Assembly (NCBI GenBank): GCA_002914845.1
Contig: JXTC01000045.1
Span: forward strand, 937,485 to 1,001,484
Length of the DNA: 64,000 bases
Direction of reading: 5' to 3'
From: Trema orientale
Lineage: Eukaryota > Streptophyta > Magnoliopsida > Rosales > Cannabaceae
The notes beneath the pieces are model-generated. The model had not been told where the DNA came from, searched no databases, and worked only from the letters and a program-made list of their open reading frames with translations. Below are positions 24,726-36,284 of the stretch, one piece after another (position 1 is the stretch's first letter; each line of letters opens with the position of its first letter). The translations under genes were made by a program, and so were the position numbers.

Positions 24726-25549
24726 ACAAGAAATTATAATATACAAAAAAATGGTATACCAAATACCAAGGAAGAAAGAAAAGAACATTCTATTTCTATG
24801 TACTCACATCTCTTCAGACTTCATTTTGGAAAAGGGTGGAGAAAAACGCCCCGTATCTGCATCAAACCGTCATATTGCGGTTGCCCCAAGAACAAGGCCC
24901 GGCCCCCTCCTAACCAAAAAGAAAAGGGTTTCCCAATTAATGGGGGAATTTTTTCAAGGGCCCCTGATTTTTGGATCTCTGTTGCGAAAAATGTCTTTCG
25001 TCCAAGTTTCGAATCATGCATTTTGCTGAATATGAAGTGCAATATTTTCTTTGGTATACATCCTCTCTTATCCATTTATAAATTTGCATTATTTAGAGGA
25101 CAATTTACTCCCTCTTCTCTATTGTAGCATTAATCTTCTGCATAAGAAATTTTGAGTTTTTGACAAATAATGGAATGATATAACACGTTTCAAAAAATAA
25201 AATAAAATACAAATAATGACATGTCACTAAAATTGAAAAGATGGAAACTTGTCAACAAGTTGTTAAATAAAATTTGTGTGTTTAGTCTGCTTTGATTTTT
25301 GAATACTTCTATCCATACTCGTAGAGAACAGTGGTTCATTTAACTTATATGGGAATTTGGATAAAGATGAAGGTGTGGTGGAGCTTAATCATATAACATT
25401 TCTATCACCATCAAGCTTAATATATCATCAACAGCCGTTATTAATTATTCCTAATATTATCATTTTTGTTGAGTGTAAATGAAGAAATTTTATTCCAAAG
25501 AATCAACTATTAATAACTAGAAATAAAACGGGACAACAATCCACACCTA
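24726..25549. other. unassigned stretch with a GC-richer island
   Basis: About 24835-25015 is richer in G and C than its surroundings and is open in more than one frame on both strands. No frame matches a family I recognise. A captured gene fragment or organellar insertion is possible but cannot be shown from sequence alone. Confidence 0.3.
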
Positions 25550-25797
25550 TTAGAATTTAGATGGATTAACAAAAATAACAAGTGTGTTGGCTACTCCATT
25601 AGGGCCATTACCAACTCGAGAAACATAGCAGAAAGAACCATCAGGGTAGTATGTACTAAAATCGAATGTTAACAACCGTCTTGGCAGAATAGGGGTGTTT
25701 TCTGTTTTGGGCTTTCTCTTGTTATACATCTTTTGGGCCTCTTCTGCAGTTGGACCTTGAAACAGGGGTCCATATGCTTTGGGAATCAAAGTTCCAA
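25550..25797 (-). pseudogene. unrecognised coding-like fragment
   Basis: An open minus-strand frame reads QFGTLIPKAYGPLFQGP, then TAEEAQKMYNKRKPKTENTP, RRLLTFDFSTYYPDGSFCYV and SRVGNGPNGVANTLVIF, stopping at 25550. Composition looks like real protein rather than random AT-rich reading. There is no ATG, and an in-frame stop lies just upstream. The fragment ends where the MULE-like inverted repeat begins (25801). I do not recognise the family. It could be a final exon or a gene remnant cut by the insertion. Confidence 0.35.
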
Positions 25798-25800
25798 ATT

Positions 25801-27654
25801 GGGAAATTTACATAGCTAGTTCAAATTTGGCATAATTTGACTTTTCTAGTTCTCTTTTTAAAAATGACAATTCTACTACCTTCCACACAACAAAAAGTCC
25901 AAAATGTCCTCAGATTTAATAACTCCTGTCAGAACTTTGGTCCTTCATTTTTTCTTCTTTTTGCTTTTCCTTTTTCTCCATGGCCACCGATCTCCATCTG
26001 ACCATAACTCCAATCCCATGAAAAACTAAACCATCATTCTCTAGCTTTCAAAACCCATAAATCTCTCACTCTATCTAGGACAAAAACTTGGTTTGGATTA
26101 ATTTCTTCCAGTTCCATTCTTCTTCAAGTGCTTCTGCTTCTTTCTTCTTTGTCTTTTCAGAGATCCAAGACCCATTTTGTCGATCAACTTGAAATGGTTG
26201 ATGAGCTTATGGAGCCAATTGGATGTACGTGGCGATGCAAAAGTAGGACATCTCGGTTGGGTTTATTAGGTTGTGCCTTGCCTTGGAATGCGTGAAGATC
26301 GAGTAGGCGATCAGAGATGGAAGTTAGGAAGAGAAAGACCTGGGTTTGGTTGAAGAAACTGGAAAGTTGAGGAAAATACGCCTCAGCGTGCAATCTAAGA
26401 AGGAGAAGCTGTGATTGGTTCATTCTGTGCCCTCTTCAAATTTATCTCCAAGTAAGTCCCAAATCTTTTACATTTTCCATGGAATAATCATTCTATTCTT
26501 TGTTTTATTTCAATATAATGGAGTAATTTTTTTGATTTAGAAACCGATGAGGAGGATCAAAGTAGTCTTAATCGAATCGGGCAAATGATCTGGTCATGTG
26601 GAGAGACGTGGCAAAGTCGAGCTTTTAGTTGATTAAATTTGTGACCACTAATAGATTTTGTGACTTATTTTTGTGTGTTTTATGGTGTTGGATTGATTAT
26701 GAAAATGGCAGTTTTGTATATCTGTGTTGGATCGTCACAAATCATGTGACTTTAAATTATGACTGTCAAGAATTGTGTGATAATAGTTAATATTAACTAT
26801 TAATAAATACAATGGCATGGTTTTTATTGTAAAATTATATTTGTGTTAGAAAAAAAATATCATAAAGTCATTGTTGTCCAGTGTGAAGGCCTATTTTGCT
26901 TTTGTAAAATAGGCACAATTTTTGTGACTAACAGTCATAAATCATGATTACATATCACAAACTTATAACTATTACGAATTGTGTAGCTGTAGGCATCATA
27001 TATATATATATATATATATATATGACTAGTAACAAAGAAAATAGCAGGGTTTTTTTTTTAAAATAAAAATAGATTTGTGTTAGAAAAATGATATTAAGCT
27101 ATTGTTGGCCAATATGAATACTTATCATCTTTTTATAAGGTTAGGCACAAATTTTGTGATTGTGAGTCACAAATTTTGTGATTCACATAACATGTAAAGA
27201 ATGTACAAATCACGACACAAAAATCTCACAATATTCGTAACGATGTAAAACACGTTATGACCATAAATCACAAAATTTTGACCATGAGTCACAAAATTGT
27301 GACTACTACCTGTACAGTTGGGAGGGAAAAATTGGGAGAAAGTATGAAAGATTGGGAGGGAAAGACCATGAGTCACACTATGACCATGAGTCACAAACTT
27401 TTGACCATGAGTCACAAAATTGTGACTACGACCTGTACGGTTGGGGGGGGGAGAATTAGGAGAAAGTACGAAAGAGGGGGGAAATACTGACCTAAAAAGC
27501 ATAAAATAGCAGAAGGGCAGTTTGGAAATGAACATTTTTTGTTTCTCCAAAAGCAACTAAAAAAGTCTTTTTTTTGAACTATAAATGTCATTTTGAAAAA
27601 GTGAACTAAAAAAGTCAATATGACCCAAATTTGAACCATCCAAGTCAATTTCCC
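25801..27654. mobile_element. MULE-like element with about 85-bp terminal inverted repeats, possible Pack-MULE
   Basis: The left end begins gggaaatttacatagctag. The right end, read in reverse complement, begins gggaaattgacttggatgg. Further blocks pair for about 85 bases: gttcaaatttgg, attgacttt-tagttc and aaaatgaca. The 1.85-kb interior contains no transposase. It does contain less AT-rich, gene-like sequence (about 25975-26450) with a possible donor (ccaagtaagt, 26450) and acceptor (gatttag, 26540). That is the pattern of Pack-MULEs carrying host gene pieces. No 9-bp target duplication is evident, so the element is old or rearranged. Confidence 0.6.
27278..27495. repeat. 123-bp tandem duplication inside the MULE-like element
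   Basis: Copies begin at 27278 and 27401 with ttgaccatgagtcacaaaat and share ggagaaagta-gaaaga. The second copy is slightly truncated. Sub-terminal repeats with the gaccatgagtcac motif occur additionally at about 27365 and 27380. Confidence 0.8.
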
Positions 27655-28361
27655 ATATAATACTCCACAACTTCCTAAGTTAAGCCTTATCTTGGAGCTT
27701 CTTGTACTATCTAGTGTCATTTGGCATGTAGTAAATATAATNCCTTCCAAATTGGTTAGGCCAACAGTACGAAGATGCAGGCCCATCATTACAAGTTTAG
27801 TTTACAAGTCCATGGCAAGTTGGCAACTCATATTCGGATTCTTACAGAGTTCCACTTCCATGTATCCAATTTGAGATCCTTTTCAATTGGTTTATTTTCT
27901 TAAAACTTCAAATTAGGTAATATGTATAGAACTGTGCTAGCATAGACACGATATTTGGCTCATCACAAACAACTCTCATAGGTATCCTACGGTGAGATCT
28001 ACCTGTTCTCACTTAAATGCAAGATTGTGATGCAACAAATCTAAGAATAACACCTTAATATATTTCACTCTTATTTTTATCCAAGTTTATTTGGAGACAA
28101 AATCATGCTTAGTATGAGAGGAACAACTTCGCAAATAATAACCTAACAAAAATGTACTAAACTTTATCCTAATCATGTTTAGGATTTTTAACAAGTTATC
28201 AAAGCAACGGGGGAATAGAAACGAAAGTCAGGACTCTACTCTATAGTTTGCGTGTATAGAACTGTTGAATAATATAGGAAGGTCTATCGATCTATGTAAT
28301 ATTGGTTTGGTACGGTTTGAGTGTTACACATGAAGCTTCCTCTGCTCGTGCATTATTAGTG

Positions 28362-28481
28362 GAAAAATGAGTTGGAAAATGTGAATCCGGATAGCTTGAT
28401 TCCACAACGTTCAACTTTATTGAAAAATGAGTTGGAAAATATGAATCCGGATAGCTTGATTCCATAACGTTCAACTTTATT
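28362..28481. repeat. 60-bp tandem duplication upstream of the first DUF3339 gene
   Basis: 28362-28421 and 28422-28481 are copies of a 60-base unit starting gaaaaatgagttggaaaat, with about two differences. They end about 170 bases before the ATG at 28651, so they lie in the proximal promoter. Confidence 0.9.
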
Positions 28482-28650
28482 CCTAGTCATCAATCTTTGT
28501 CTCTTCCTCCAAATTAAAGTAACCCCGTACTCCAACTCTATAATCATGTATTTCTTTCTCTATAGTCTATAGTCTATTCCACACTTAAAAAGGAGATTAC
28601 AAAGACATTTTGTGAGAGAGAGAGAGAGAGAGAGTACACTGTGCTTCAAG

Positions 28651-28863
28651 ATGTCGGACTGGGGGCCAGTTTTCGTGGCGGTGGTGTTGTTCATACTCCT
28701 AACACCGGGTTTGTTGATTCAGATTCCAGGCAGAAACAGATGCGTAGAGTTTGGCAACTTTCAAACGAGTGGAGTTTCCATTCTGGTTCATTCCGTCCTC
28801 TATTTTGCTCTCATTTGTATCTTTTTGTTAGCCGTTGGAGTCCACATGTACCTCGGCGCATAA
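28651..28863 (+). CDS. DUF3339 family small membrane protein, copy 1
   Basis: Intronless, 70 aa. It starts MSDWGPVFVAVVLFILLTPG, the signature of the plant DUF3339 family. Two hydrophobic helices (about 5-25 and 44-65) are separated by a short polar loop, QIPGRNRCVEFGNFQTSG. The conserved VH at the start of helix 2 and a C-terminal HMYLGA are present. I chose the ATG at 28651 because an upstream in-frame extension is only GA-repeat sequence. A GA tract (28613-28634) lies 16 bases before the ATG, in the 5' UTR. Molecular function is unknown; location in an endomembrane is inferred. Its nearest relatives in the window are the genes at 34435 and 36877. Confidence 0.9.
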   Translation: MSDWGPVFVAVVLFILLTPGLLIQIPGRNRCVEFGNFQTSGVSILVHSVLYFALICIFLLAVGVHMYLGA

Positions 28864-29747
28864 TCCCACGCCTTCCATTCCTGATTTCCCACCGCTCGAT
28901 TCACCATGATCTGTACGGTACTGCCGATTTGTGTTTCGCTATGTTGATTATTCAATCTTTCAAGGAATAGATACAAAGGCTTTCTCATTTGGATTACTGA
29001 TGTAGCTACTTCTTTTGTTCTACTAATTTTTCTGTCATGATTGGTTTGTAAACCTACTTACGAGTTTTGCTACACATTGTTTCACAGACTTTTGATTTGA
29101 TTATCAGTTTGTCTAATAGAACATAACATCAGGCTTTTACATTTTACGTATTTGCCATGTACAATATTTAGAAACTTTAATCCAAAAGTTTCCAAGCTGT
29201 TTTATTTATTTATTTAGTCAGATCCGGAAAGTGAGTTATATATAAGTTGGCCTTTTAATTTGAGAGTCTAAGTAATGCCTTTTTTTTTTTTTTTTTTCTT
29301 ACCTCTATTTGAAATATGGGAGACTGAACAGGTAGTGAGATCAATACGTTAAGACAGATGCATTGCATTTGATTAAAAAACAAGCTCTGTTTTTTCAGAG
29401 AGTATATAAATTATAACCGTTTATTCAAATGTTTACACTTTATTCGTTGTTTTAGTAATGATCTCTGAACTATCCAATTTGTAGTAATTTGATGTCCAAA
29501 GTTTTAATTGTGACAATTGAAATTCTGAACTTTCCGAGATTTCAAGCAATTTAATTCATGCACTGTCTAAATTGCAACATCCTGTTAAATTTTTGATTAA
29601 AAACATACGCAGAGTATATTGTAGTATCTGAAAGTGTATTTAAAATGTATTATTTGCTTTTTTTAAGAGTTCTTAAGCCGCAAATTTAGGAAAAAAAATT
29701 CTGTGATTATTTATTTTTATGCTTAAAATTCCTAAATTACCTTTTCA

Positions 29748-30061
29748 AATATACTTTCATATGCTACTAAATACTCGACACGTATATTTTTGGTCAAAAA
29801 TTAATTGTTTAAATTGTAACCTGATATTAAATTTTTGAATATACTTTCATATGCTACTAAATACTCGACACGTATATTTTTGGTCAAAAATTAATTGTTT
29901 AAATTGTAACCTGATATTAAATTTTTGACCAAAAATTTAATATCAGGTTACAATTTAAACAATTAATTTTTGGTCAAAAATTTAATATCAAGTTGCAATT
30001 TAAATAATTAATTTTTGGTCAAAAATTTAATATCAAGTTGCAATTTAGACAATAACTACAC
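29748..30061. repeat. tandem duplication fused to a 41-bp-arm palindrome and 45-bp tandem units
   Basis: A 90-base unit occurs twice (29748-29837 and 29838-29927). The end of the second copy forms a perfect palindrome. The left arm is 29886-29926, the spacer is gacc, and the right arm is 29931-29971, with 41 matching bases per arm. The right arm is then repeated with a 45-base period (starts 29927, 29972 and 30017), picking up substitutions. Confidence 0.9.
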
Positions 30062-30131
30062 TTGAAATTTCGAGGACCATAGGTTGAAATTTTAGTACTA
30101 TCGCCACGGATTCAGATCCTAGTACTATAAA

Positions 30132-30335
30132 ATGGTATTTTACCAAATTAGGAAGGAATATTACACACCCTCACGCAATGGTATTTTACCAAATTAGGAA
30201 GGAATATTACACACCCTCACGCAATGAAGAAAAGAATTACAAGAAAGAATACGAAATTTTACCAAATTAGGAAGGAATATTACACACCCTCACGCAATGA
30301 AGAAAAGAATTACAAGAAAGAATACGAATAGAAAA
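30132..30335. repeat. compound tandem duplication (46-bp and 73-bp offsets)
   Basis: The block accaaattaggaaggaatat, running on through 'acaccctcacgcaatg', occurs three times. The offset from first to second copy is 46 bases. From second to third it is 73 bases, because a gaagaaaagaattacaagaa segment was included. Copies look identical, so the events are recent. Confidence 0.88.
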
Positions 30336-31051
30336 GAAGAGGTGAATTTTATCAAGTTAATATTATTTAAAAATTTTCAAGTAGTAATTTGAAGGCTTGG
30401 TCTTTTATAATATGCCAGTGACTTAATATTAAGTGTCATACCAATGTGGGATTTTAACCAACACATGCCTTTTAAGAGGAAAGTTTTCTATATATTTATA
30501 TAAATATTTTGCAAACAGATTATAGAGTAAATTATATGTAACCATTTCATCATTTATCATACTTTGTGGAATAATAGAAATAAAAGGAATTAATTGATTG
30601 CAAAAATTATAAAAAAGGATATTAAGAAAAGTTACGAATGCATAAATGATGAGTTAGAAGCATCTCATGTCATTTTTCTTTTCTTTTCTTTTCTTCTTTT
30701 TTTTTTGCCGTCCTATTTCCTAGTGCTTATGAACGACGCTGCCTCATTTGTTTTTGCATATATGAATAAGCTAACAAGGCATTTTTGTCATAATTTGTTC
30801 CCAAATAACTGAACAAGTGTATCGCGATGAACAAAGTACAAGTTTTATGGATTTGTGAATGAATTGATAGTCAAGCACGATTTCATATCCTACAAAGTTA
30901 CAGAAACTATAATAACCTCATATCAAAACGAAGCAACCATAGTAACGGTCGCTTACATGTAGGAAAAAATAGCAAAAATAAAGGACTAAAACACTAGAAT
31001 TAAAGCTCTGTATCCACAAAAACTTGTAGATGATTCTGTGCTTAATTATTC

Positions 31052-31258
31052 CTAAGCATATAGGTGGATGTCAAGGACAACAAGAAACAAAATAAGAAAC
31101 AAACCATAGATTACAGCATGGACGACCATGGAGGCCACACTAGTCTTCATGTTCATGAATTGGAAAGGATATTCTTTTCCGGGCATTTGAAACAGCATTC
31201 CTGGTGACAAAAATGCGAAGAGCGCCGCAGCTATCAGGGGAGCCGCCCAATCTTTCAT
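31052..31258 (-). CDS. DUF3339 family small membrane protein, copy 2 (divergent)
   Basis: Intronless, 68 aa, reading MKDWAAPLIAAALFAFLSPG, then MLFQMPGKEYPFQFMNMKTS, and ending VLDIHLYA. It keeps the DW start, the helix-1 S/TPG motif, the Q-PG loop and the VH of helix 2. It lacks the Gly-Pro of the DWGP motif, the loop Arg, and the TSG triplet (TSV here). It is therefore the outlier of the five and probably a separate subfamily. It faces copy 3 head to head, with about 1.5 kb between starts. Function unknown. Confidence 0.85.
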   Translation of the reverse strand: MKDWAAPLIAAALFAFLSPGMLFQMPGKEYPFQFMNMKTSVASMVVHAVIYGLFLILFLVVLDIHLYA

Positions 31259-32748
31259 TCTAGTCCTCTCACAAGTCGGATTTTGATGAAGAAGAAGTAA
31301 GAATAGAAAAAGAAAATCAAGAAAGCATATAAGAAAAATGGCCTTAGAACTTGGTCTTCAACTCCTTGAAAGAGGGAATAGGAATCCTATAAAGCTATCA
31401 ATCATTCACTTTTAGCCCTTTATTTTTTAACGATTCCTTGGAGTTGGTTTGTATTGTAGGGATAAGGCTAAGCATCATATTCTATTGTTTTCAACACCAT
31501 AATTAGGACATGGGTCACATTAAAATGGATTTCTTTTTTTTTTTTTTAAAAAATGCAAAAAGGGCAATTAAGGGGTGGGAAGTAAAATCCTTAACAACCG
31601 CCAATTCAACCCTTTAAGATTTTTAAGTGTTTAAATTGACCATAAGCCCTGTTTATATCATTCTTTAACTTAAAAGTCTTATACAAAACGGCATATGATA
31701 ACAGTCAAAAAGGAGCATAGTGCTTGAAAGAAGAATAGAGGGTCCCCATGGCCCGGGCTTTATTGGGGAAAAAGTGGTTGCTTTCGTTTGCGTTTTGTCC
31801 TTTTATTCGTTTATTCTGGGTTACCGATGACTCCTTGATATGCTTTTGGTGTATATTGGATAAATTAAATACCACTTCTGCCCTCAATTTCAGGAGGACT
31901 AATTTGCTGTTGAACAACAAGAGAATTCAATACAAGGGTTTGGACTTTGGACTCGACCTAAAAGCCAAGAGATAAGGTTTCTACTTGTGTCAATTGAATT
32001 GGACCTTATAATAGTGGAAGTGAGTCGGTTTGGAGACTAACCCGAGTTTGGTAAAGCCCCAGAAGAAAACATTAATTTATCTTTAAGAAGCTCTAGTGTA
32101 CATGTGCTGGTGCTACTTAACCGTATAACTACTAATTTTATTGAACAAACACCAACATTTTCCCGAAATATTTTCATTAAATCAGATAAAAACAGAGCAA
32201 TATTACTCGCTGAGATAGTGAAAATTAAATCTCGTAGGTCTCAACTTATTTCATAACACACAATCACTAATTTGTTGCACGAGAAGTGTTAGTAGTCCCC
32301 CCCCCCCACTGACCGAACGCAAAAAAAAAATAACAAGTAAGTTAAGGTAACAAAAAAATAGTGACAAGTATATGGGCTAGTTTCGATTGATGAAAAAACC
32401 ATTTTTGTTAGAAGAGATTTTTTTCTTTTGCATGAATTTTGTTAGAAGAGTTAAAAAAAAAAAAAAAAGAAAGTAAAAAAGGTTCCAATTAGCCATTATT
32501 TCCCATGTCCACGTGTCAGATTAACTGTCTCACACCCGTCTAAGGAAGGAGTATCTAAGTAAGAATCTCGACTTCTGTCTACATCTCTCTCTATTTTCTC
32601 ATTGCGTCATCTAAACGCTGTTATCTGTCTATCAACTCTCTTTGTACTAGTTTTAGTTTTCCTGTTCTTCTTCTTCTTCTCTGAGTCACAGACTAACCCT
32701 TTATTTGAAAACCAAACAAGAGAAACTACAGAGTAGAGGTTGAAGAAA

Positions 32749-32958
32749 ATGGCGGACTGGGGCCCAGTTCTGATCGGAGTGGTTCTGTTCGTGCTGCTTC
32801 AGCCGGGCCTGTTATTCCAGCTTCCGGGCCACAGCCGGCCCATGGAGTTTGGCAGCATGAAGACCAACGGCAAGGCCATAGCTGTCCACACCCTCATCTT
32901 CTTCGCCCTCTATGCCATTCTCATCTTGGCCGTCCACGTACACATCTACACCGGCTGA
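32749..32958 (+). CDS. DUF3339 family small membrane protein, copy 3
   Basis: Intronless, 69 aa, starting MADWGPVLIGVVLFVLLQPG with loop QLPGHSRPMEFGSMKTNG and C-terminus HVHIYTG. Coding sequence is markedly more GC-rich than its flanks and than copies 1 and 5. A CTTCTTCTTCTTC tract (about 32667-32679) lies in the presumed 5' UTR. The ATG at 32749 matches the family start; the upstream in-frame TTG is not used. Function unknown. Confidence 0.9.
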   Translation: MADWGPVLIGVVLFVLLQPGLLFQLPGHSRPMEFGSMKTNGKAIAVHTLIFFALYAILILAVHVHIYTG

Positions 32959-34434
32959 TCTCATCTGATATCCTCTGAGCTGATCCGTTTCAACTCATCT
33001 TCTTCATTCTTCTTTTGCTTAATTCCTTTTCTGGGTTTGTCTTCTCTCGTTCTAGATCTCTCTGTTTTGGCTATATATACGAGTTATAAAAAAAAAATGT
33101 GGGTTGTTGCTTTTTGTATGGCTATGATATGATTTTACAATCGAAATCCCATATATAAAAAAGCGGTAATCTTTCTCGATTTGCATTTCTTTTATTTATT
33201 TTTTAATCCTTTATATGCTTTTTTCTTGGTTTGAAAAAGTTGCTCCGAGTTAGATAAATCGGTAGTTTTTAGAGTTGAAAATGGGTAGAAGAAGTAGCGT
33301 TTTCAAGCTGCTTGGCCTGAATGTGGACAGATGATAGAGAGTCAGTCAGTCATGGCAATTAGTGGTCATGTGCGCTCTGGCCCACTTGAAAAGTAATTAT
33401 GGTCTCTCTCGAAGAGTCTAATGGACTCCGGAGCTTATGATATTTTAGTGAATACCCATGCTTTTGCATAACTTTATATAAGGATTGGCCATTTTACTAT
33501 TTTAGTGAACAATAGGTCTAAAGTTTGAGTTTTGAGCTAGCGTTTTCTTCTCTGTTTTGGCTTCTTCTCAATCTCATTGAACAGCTAGTCCTCTCAGTCT
33601 CATTGGGTACCATTACTCGATAAAAATGCAATATTTGTTTATGTGCTTCAATAATTGAGCCTAAAGCTTAAGTTTATTTATTTAAGGTTTCTCGTGGACT
33701 GTGTTTTTGTCGGTGTCTCTCACATGTTGAGACTTTGGATTTGGGAATTGTATTCTAAATCTAATTTATGCGCTCAATTAACTATGCTTATTATACTCCC
33801 TTGATTCAAGGGCTTAGGATGTATTAATAAAATTCCATCCTCATCACTGATGAGGAGGACTATTTTTCCCTTCACATGTTTACTTGATTTCTAGTGACTT
33901 ATTTTTTTTGGGATTATACTTTATAAATACAAAGAAAGATGCATAAATAATTATTATCATTTTGTTTTAAAGCAATGATACATGCATATATAATTAGCAG
34001 GTATAAAGTTCTTTAAAAAAAAATAAATAAATAAATAAGGGGTGGGAGGATTTTTTAGCTTTAAACCGCAACTGTGGAGGTGGATTATAGTTACCCAGGC
34101 TAAGCTAGTATAATATTACTCCGAAGAAATTTGCGTTCTATGTTTTGACTAAAATAAGAGTAGAGAAATTCATATATCAGAGCAAACTTTCATGTGAGTA
34201 TTGCCGTTTTAACATCTAAGCGCTACACAATTTGGACCGATTCAGTTGTCAGAGCGACTCAACAATGGGAATTAACAGTACAAATTCGAGGAAAGCTGTA
34301 AGAAATGAAAGGACATAAAATAAATAAACATATTACAAGAAAATAAAAAAGAAAAGATGGAAAAAAAAAAAAAAAAGAGAGAGGGGAAAAATCCCAATTA
34401 AAGGGATGATGAGTATAAAGATGTATAGTTTGGA

Positions 34435-34647
34435 TCAGTTAACGTGTATGTGAATACCGATTGCAACGACCAAGATGGTGAGTATGCAGAAGTAAAGGAC
34501 AGCATGGACCAGAATAGCAATCCCACTTGTGTTCATGTTACCAAACTCCATCACCCTTGTTCTTGCTGGTAGTTGGAATAGAAGCCCTGGTGAGAGCAGA
34601 ATGAATAGAACTACTGCCACAACCACCGGTCCCCAGTCAGCACCCAT
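34435..34647 (-). CDS. DUF3339 family small membrane protein, copy 4
   Basis: Intronless, 70 aa, starting MGADWGPVVVAVVLFILLSP with loop QLPARTRVMEFGNMNTSG and C-terminus IGIHIHVN. It has one extra N-terminal residue (Gly2), and the loop PG is PA. It lies tail to tail with copy 3 and head to head with copy 5. Most similar to copy 1 by eye. Function unknown. Confidence 0.9.
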   Translation of the reverse strand: MGADWGPVVVAVVLFILLSPGLLFQLPARTRVMEFGNMNTSGIAILVHAVLYFCILTILVVAIGIHIHVN

Positions 34648-35552
34648 TTCTTTCTCGCTCTCTTTCTCTCTTAATTTGGCTATGTAGGACTACTCTTGGA
34701 TACTATTTCTGATTTTGAGATATGTGAACCGAGTGATGATGCAGAAGATAGTGATGGAAGTTTTTAAATAAGTAGCTCATAGAAAGATGAAAAGGGGGTC
34801 AAATTTCTTAGTGAAGAAGGAGAGGTTGGGATGCTAAACTTGGTGAGAAAGAAGACAATGGGTTTAAAAGAGAAGAAAGGTATGTTAAGCAATAAGCATA
34901 TGGTAGTCTTAGCTAGTGGTCTTGCTTTTTTGGAAATTGAAACATGCCAATAACCTTTTTCTTTCATTAACTTCTAATAATTGATCACAACAGCTCTCTT
35001 TTTGCTGGCTTTAGACATTGATGAAGGTGGGAAAACTTTTTAAAAAGTTCATAAAAATTAAACCCCCTATTAATGCAAAATGAAGTGTAAAGTTGCTGCT
35101 TATGTGTCTACATACGTGTGTTTTGCTTCCATGGTTTGGTTTTCCTATCCTGTGGAATACTCCTCAATGGTTGCAAAAAGGAACGCGGGGCTGTCAAAAG
35201 AGCACACCAGTATATAAATGGAGTATAAGACATGACTTGGTCTAGAATTAATGTGGGGACGGTCCTTAGAATTCAGACGATGGGTTTGGAATGTAATGAT
35301 GCTAAGGTAGCAACATGAGAGAAGAAGAAGAAGGGCATCTGTATTGTGAAAGCTTGAAGCAATTACTATTCTAAGACAGTCGTGTGCCTCAAATATTTAT
35401 GAGCACATATCGTTTCTAGACTCTAGAGCAGAGCTGGTGTCTGATCACTTGAAATTACTTGATATTCAAGTCCTGACTTAAATGTTCAAAAAGGATGCCT
35501 TACGATTACATCTCAAACGAAAAACTTCACAGACCACATTTAAATAGATTTT

Positions 35553-35910
35553 GCCCCGTTTGTTTCAACTATTCCATTCCATTGGAATGAAAAATCTATT
35601 TGAATGTGTGTTTGTTTCAACAATTCAGTTTTTCCATTCAAATGATCTTTTAGAATGTGTGTTTGTTTCAATAATTCAGTTTTTCTATTCAAATGGTCCA
35701 TCCGAAAAGTTAACCATTGGAATGGTTTTTTTTATGTCTTGAATAAGAATGGAGGGAGAGAGGTGTTTTTGAATGGTCCATTCCAATGCTCCTATTCTAA
35801 TTACAACACATTCTACTATTTTTTCCATTCAAATGTCTCTCATTCCAATTATAACACATTCTACAATTTTCATTCAAATACACACATTTAAATAGGCGAA
35901 CCAAACGGGC
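35553..35910. mobile_element. 358-bp MITE with GCCCGTTTG-type ends
   Basis: The left end gccccgtttgtttcaa and the right end, read in reverse complement, gcccgtttggttcgcc pair as short terminal inverted repeats. Inside, a 51-base block (gaatgtgtgtttgtttca) is tandemly duplicated at about 35603 and 35654. Inverted cattccaatt/ttggaatg phrases allow folding. A 13-base direct repeat cacatttaaatag occurs just outside the left end (35535) and just inside the right end (35883). No clear target duplication. Confidence 0.55.
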
Positions 35911-36284
35911 TAAAAGTTTTTCTCTTTGGTATCTTATTACCTGTAGACTCTAGGTATGTCACTACAGACGCAGAAATGTTAGTCCAGTAGCTACCGCCTA
36001 CCACTGACGAATAATAACTTTTTGTTTTTTTTTTTTCCAAAGACGAGGTCCCAATAACCTTACTAATTAGTACTAACCTACTTGGTATCTATTTTTGATG
36101 GAAATTTCCAAAACAGGAAGGTGAACCGGAGAAATTGGTATTTTAGGAATTACAAGGGTGTAAGAGTAGTAAGATAAATTTTTTCCATGAATTTAAATGG
36201 GGGGTGCCTGGGTGTGGCGCCTAATAGCGGCTCTTGGCAAATGGTCGAATTTCAGATCTCTTAAAAAACATGTCCGTTCTCTAA

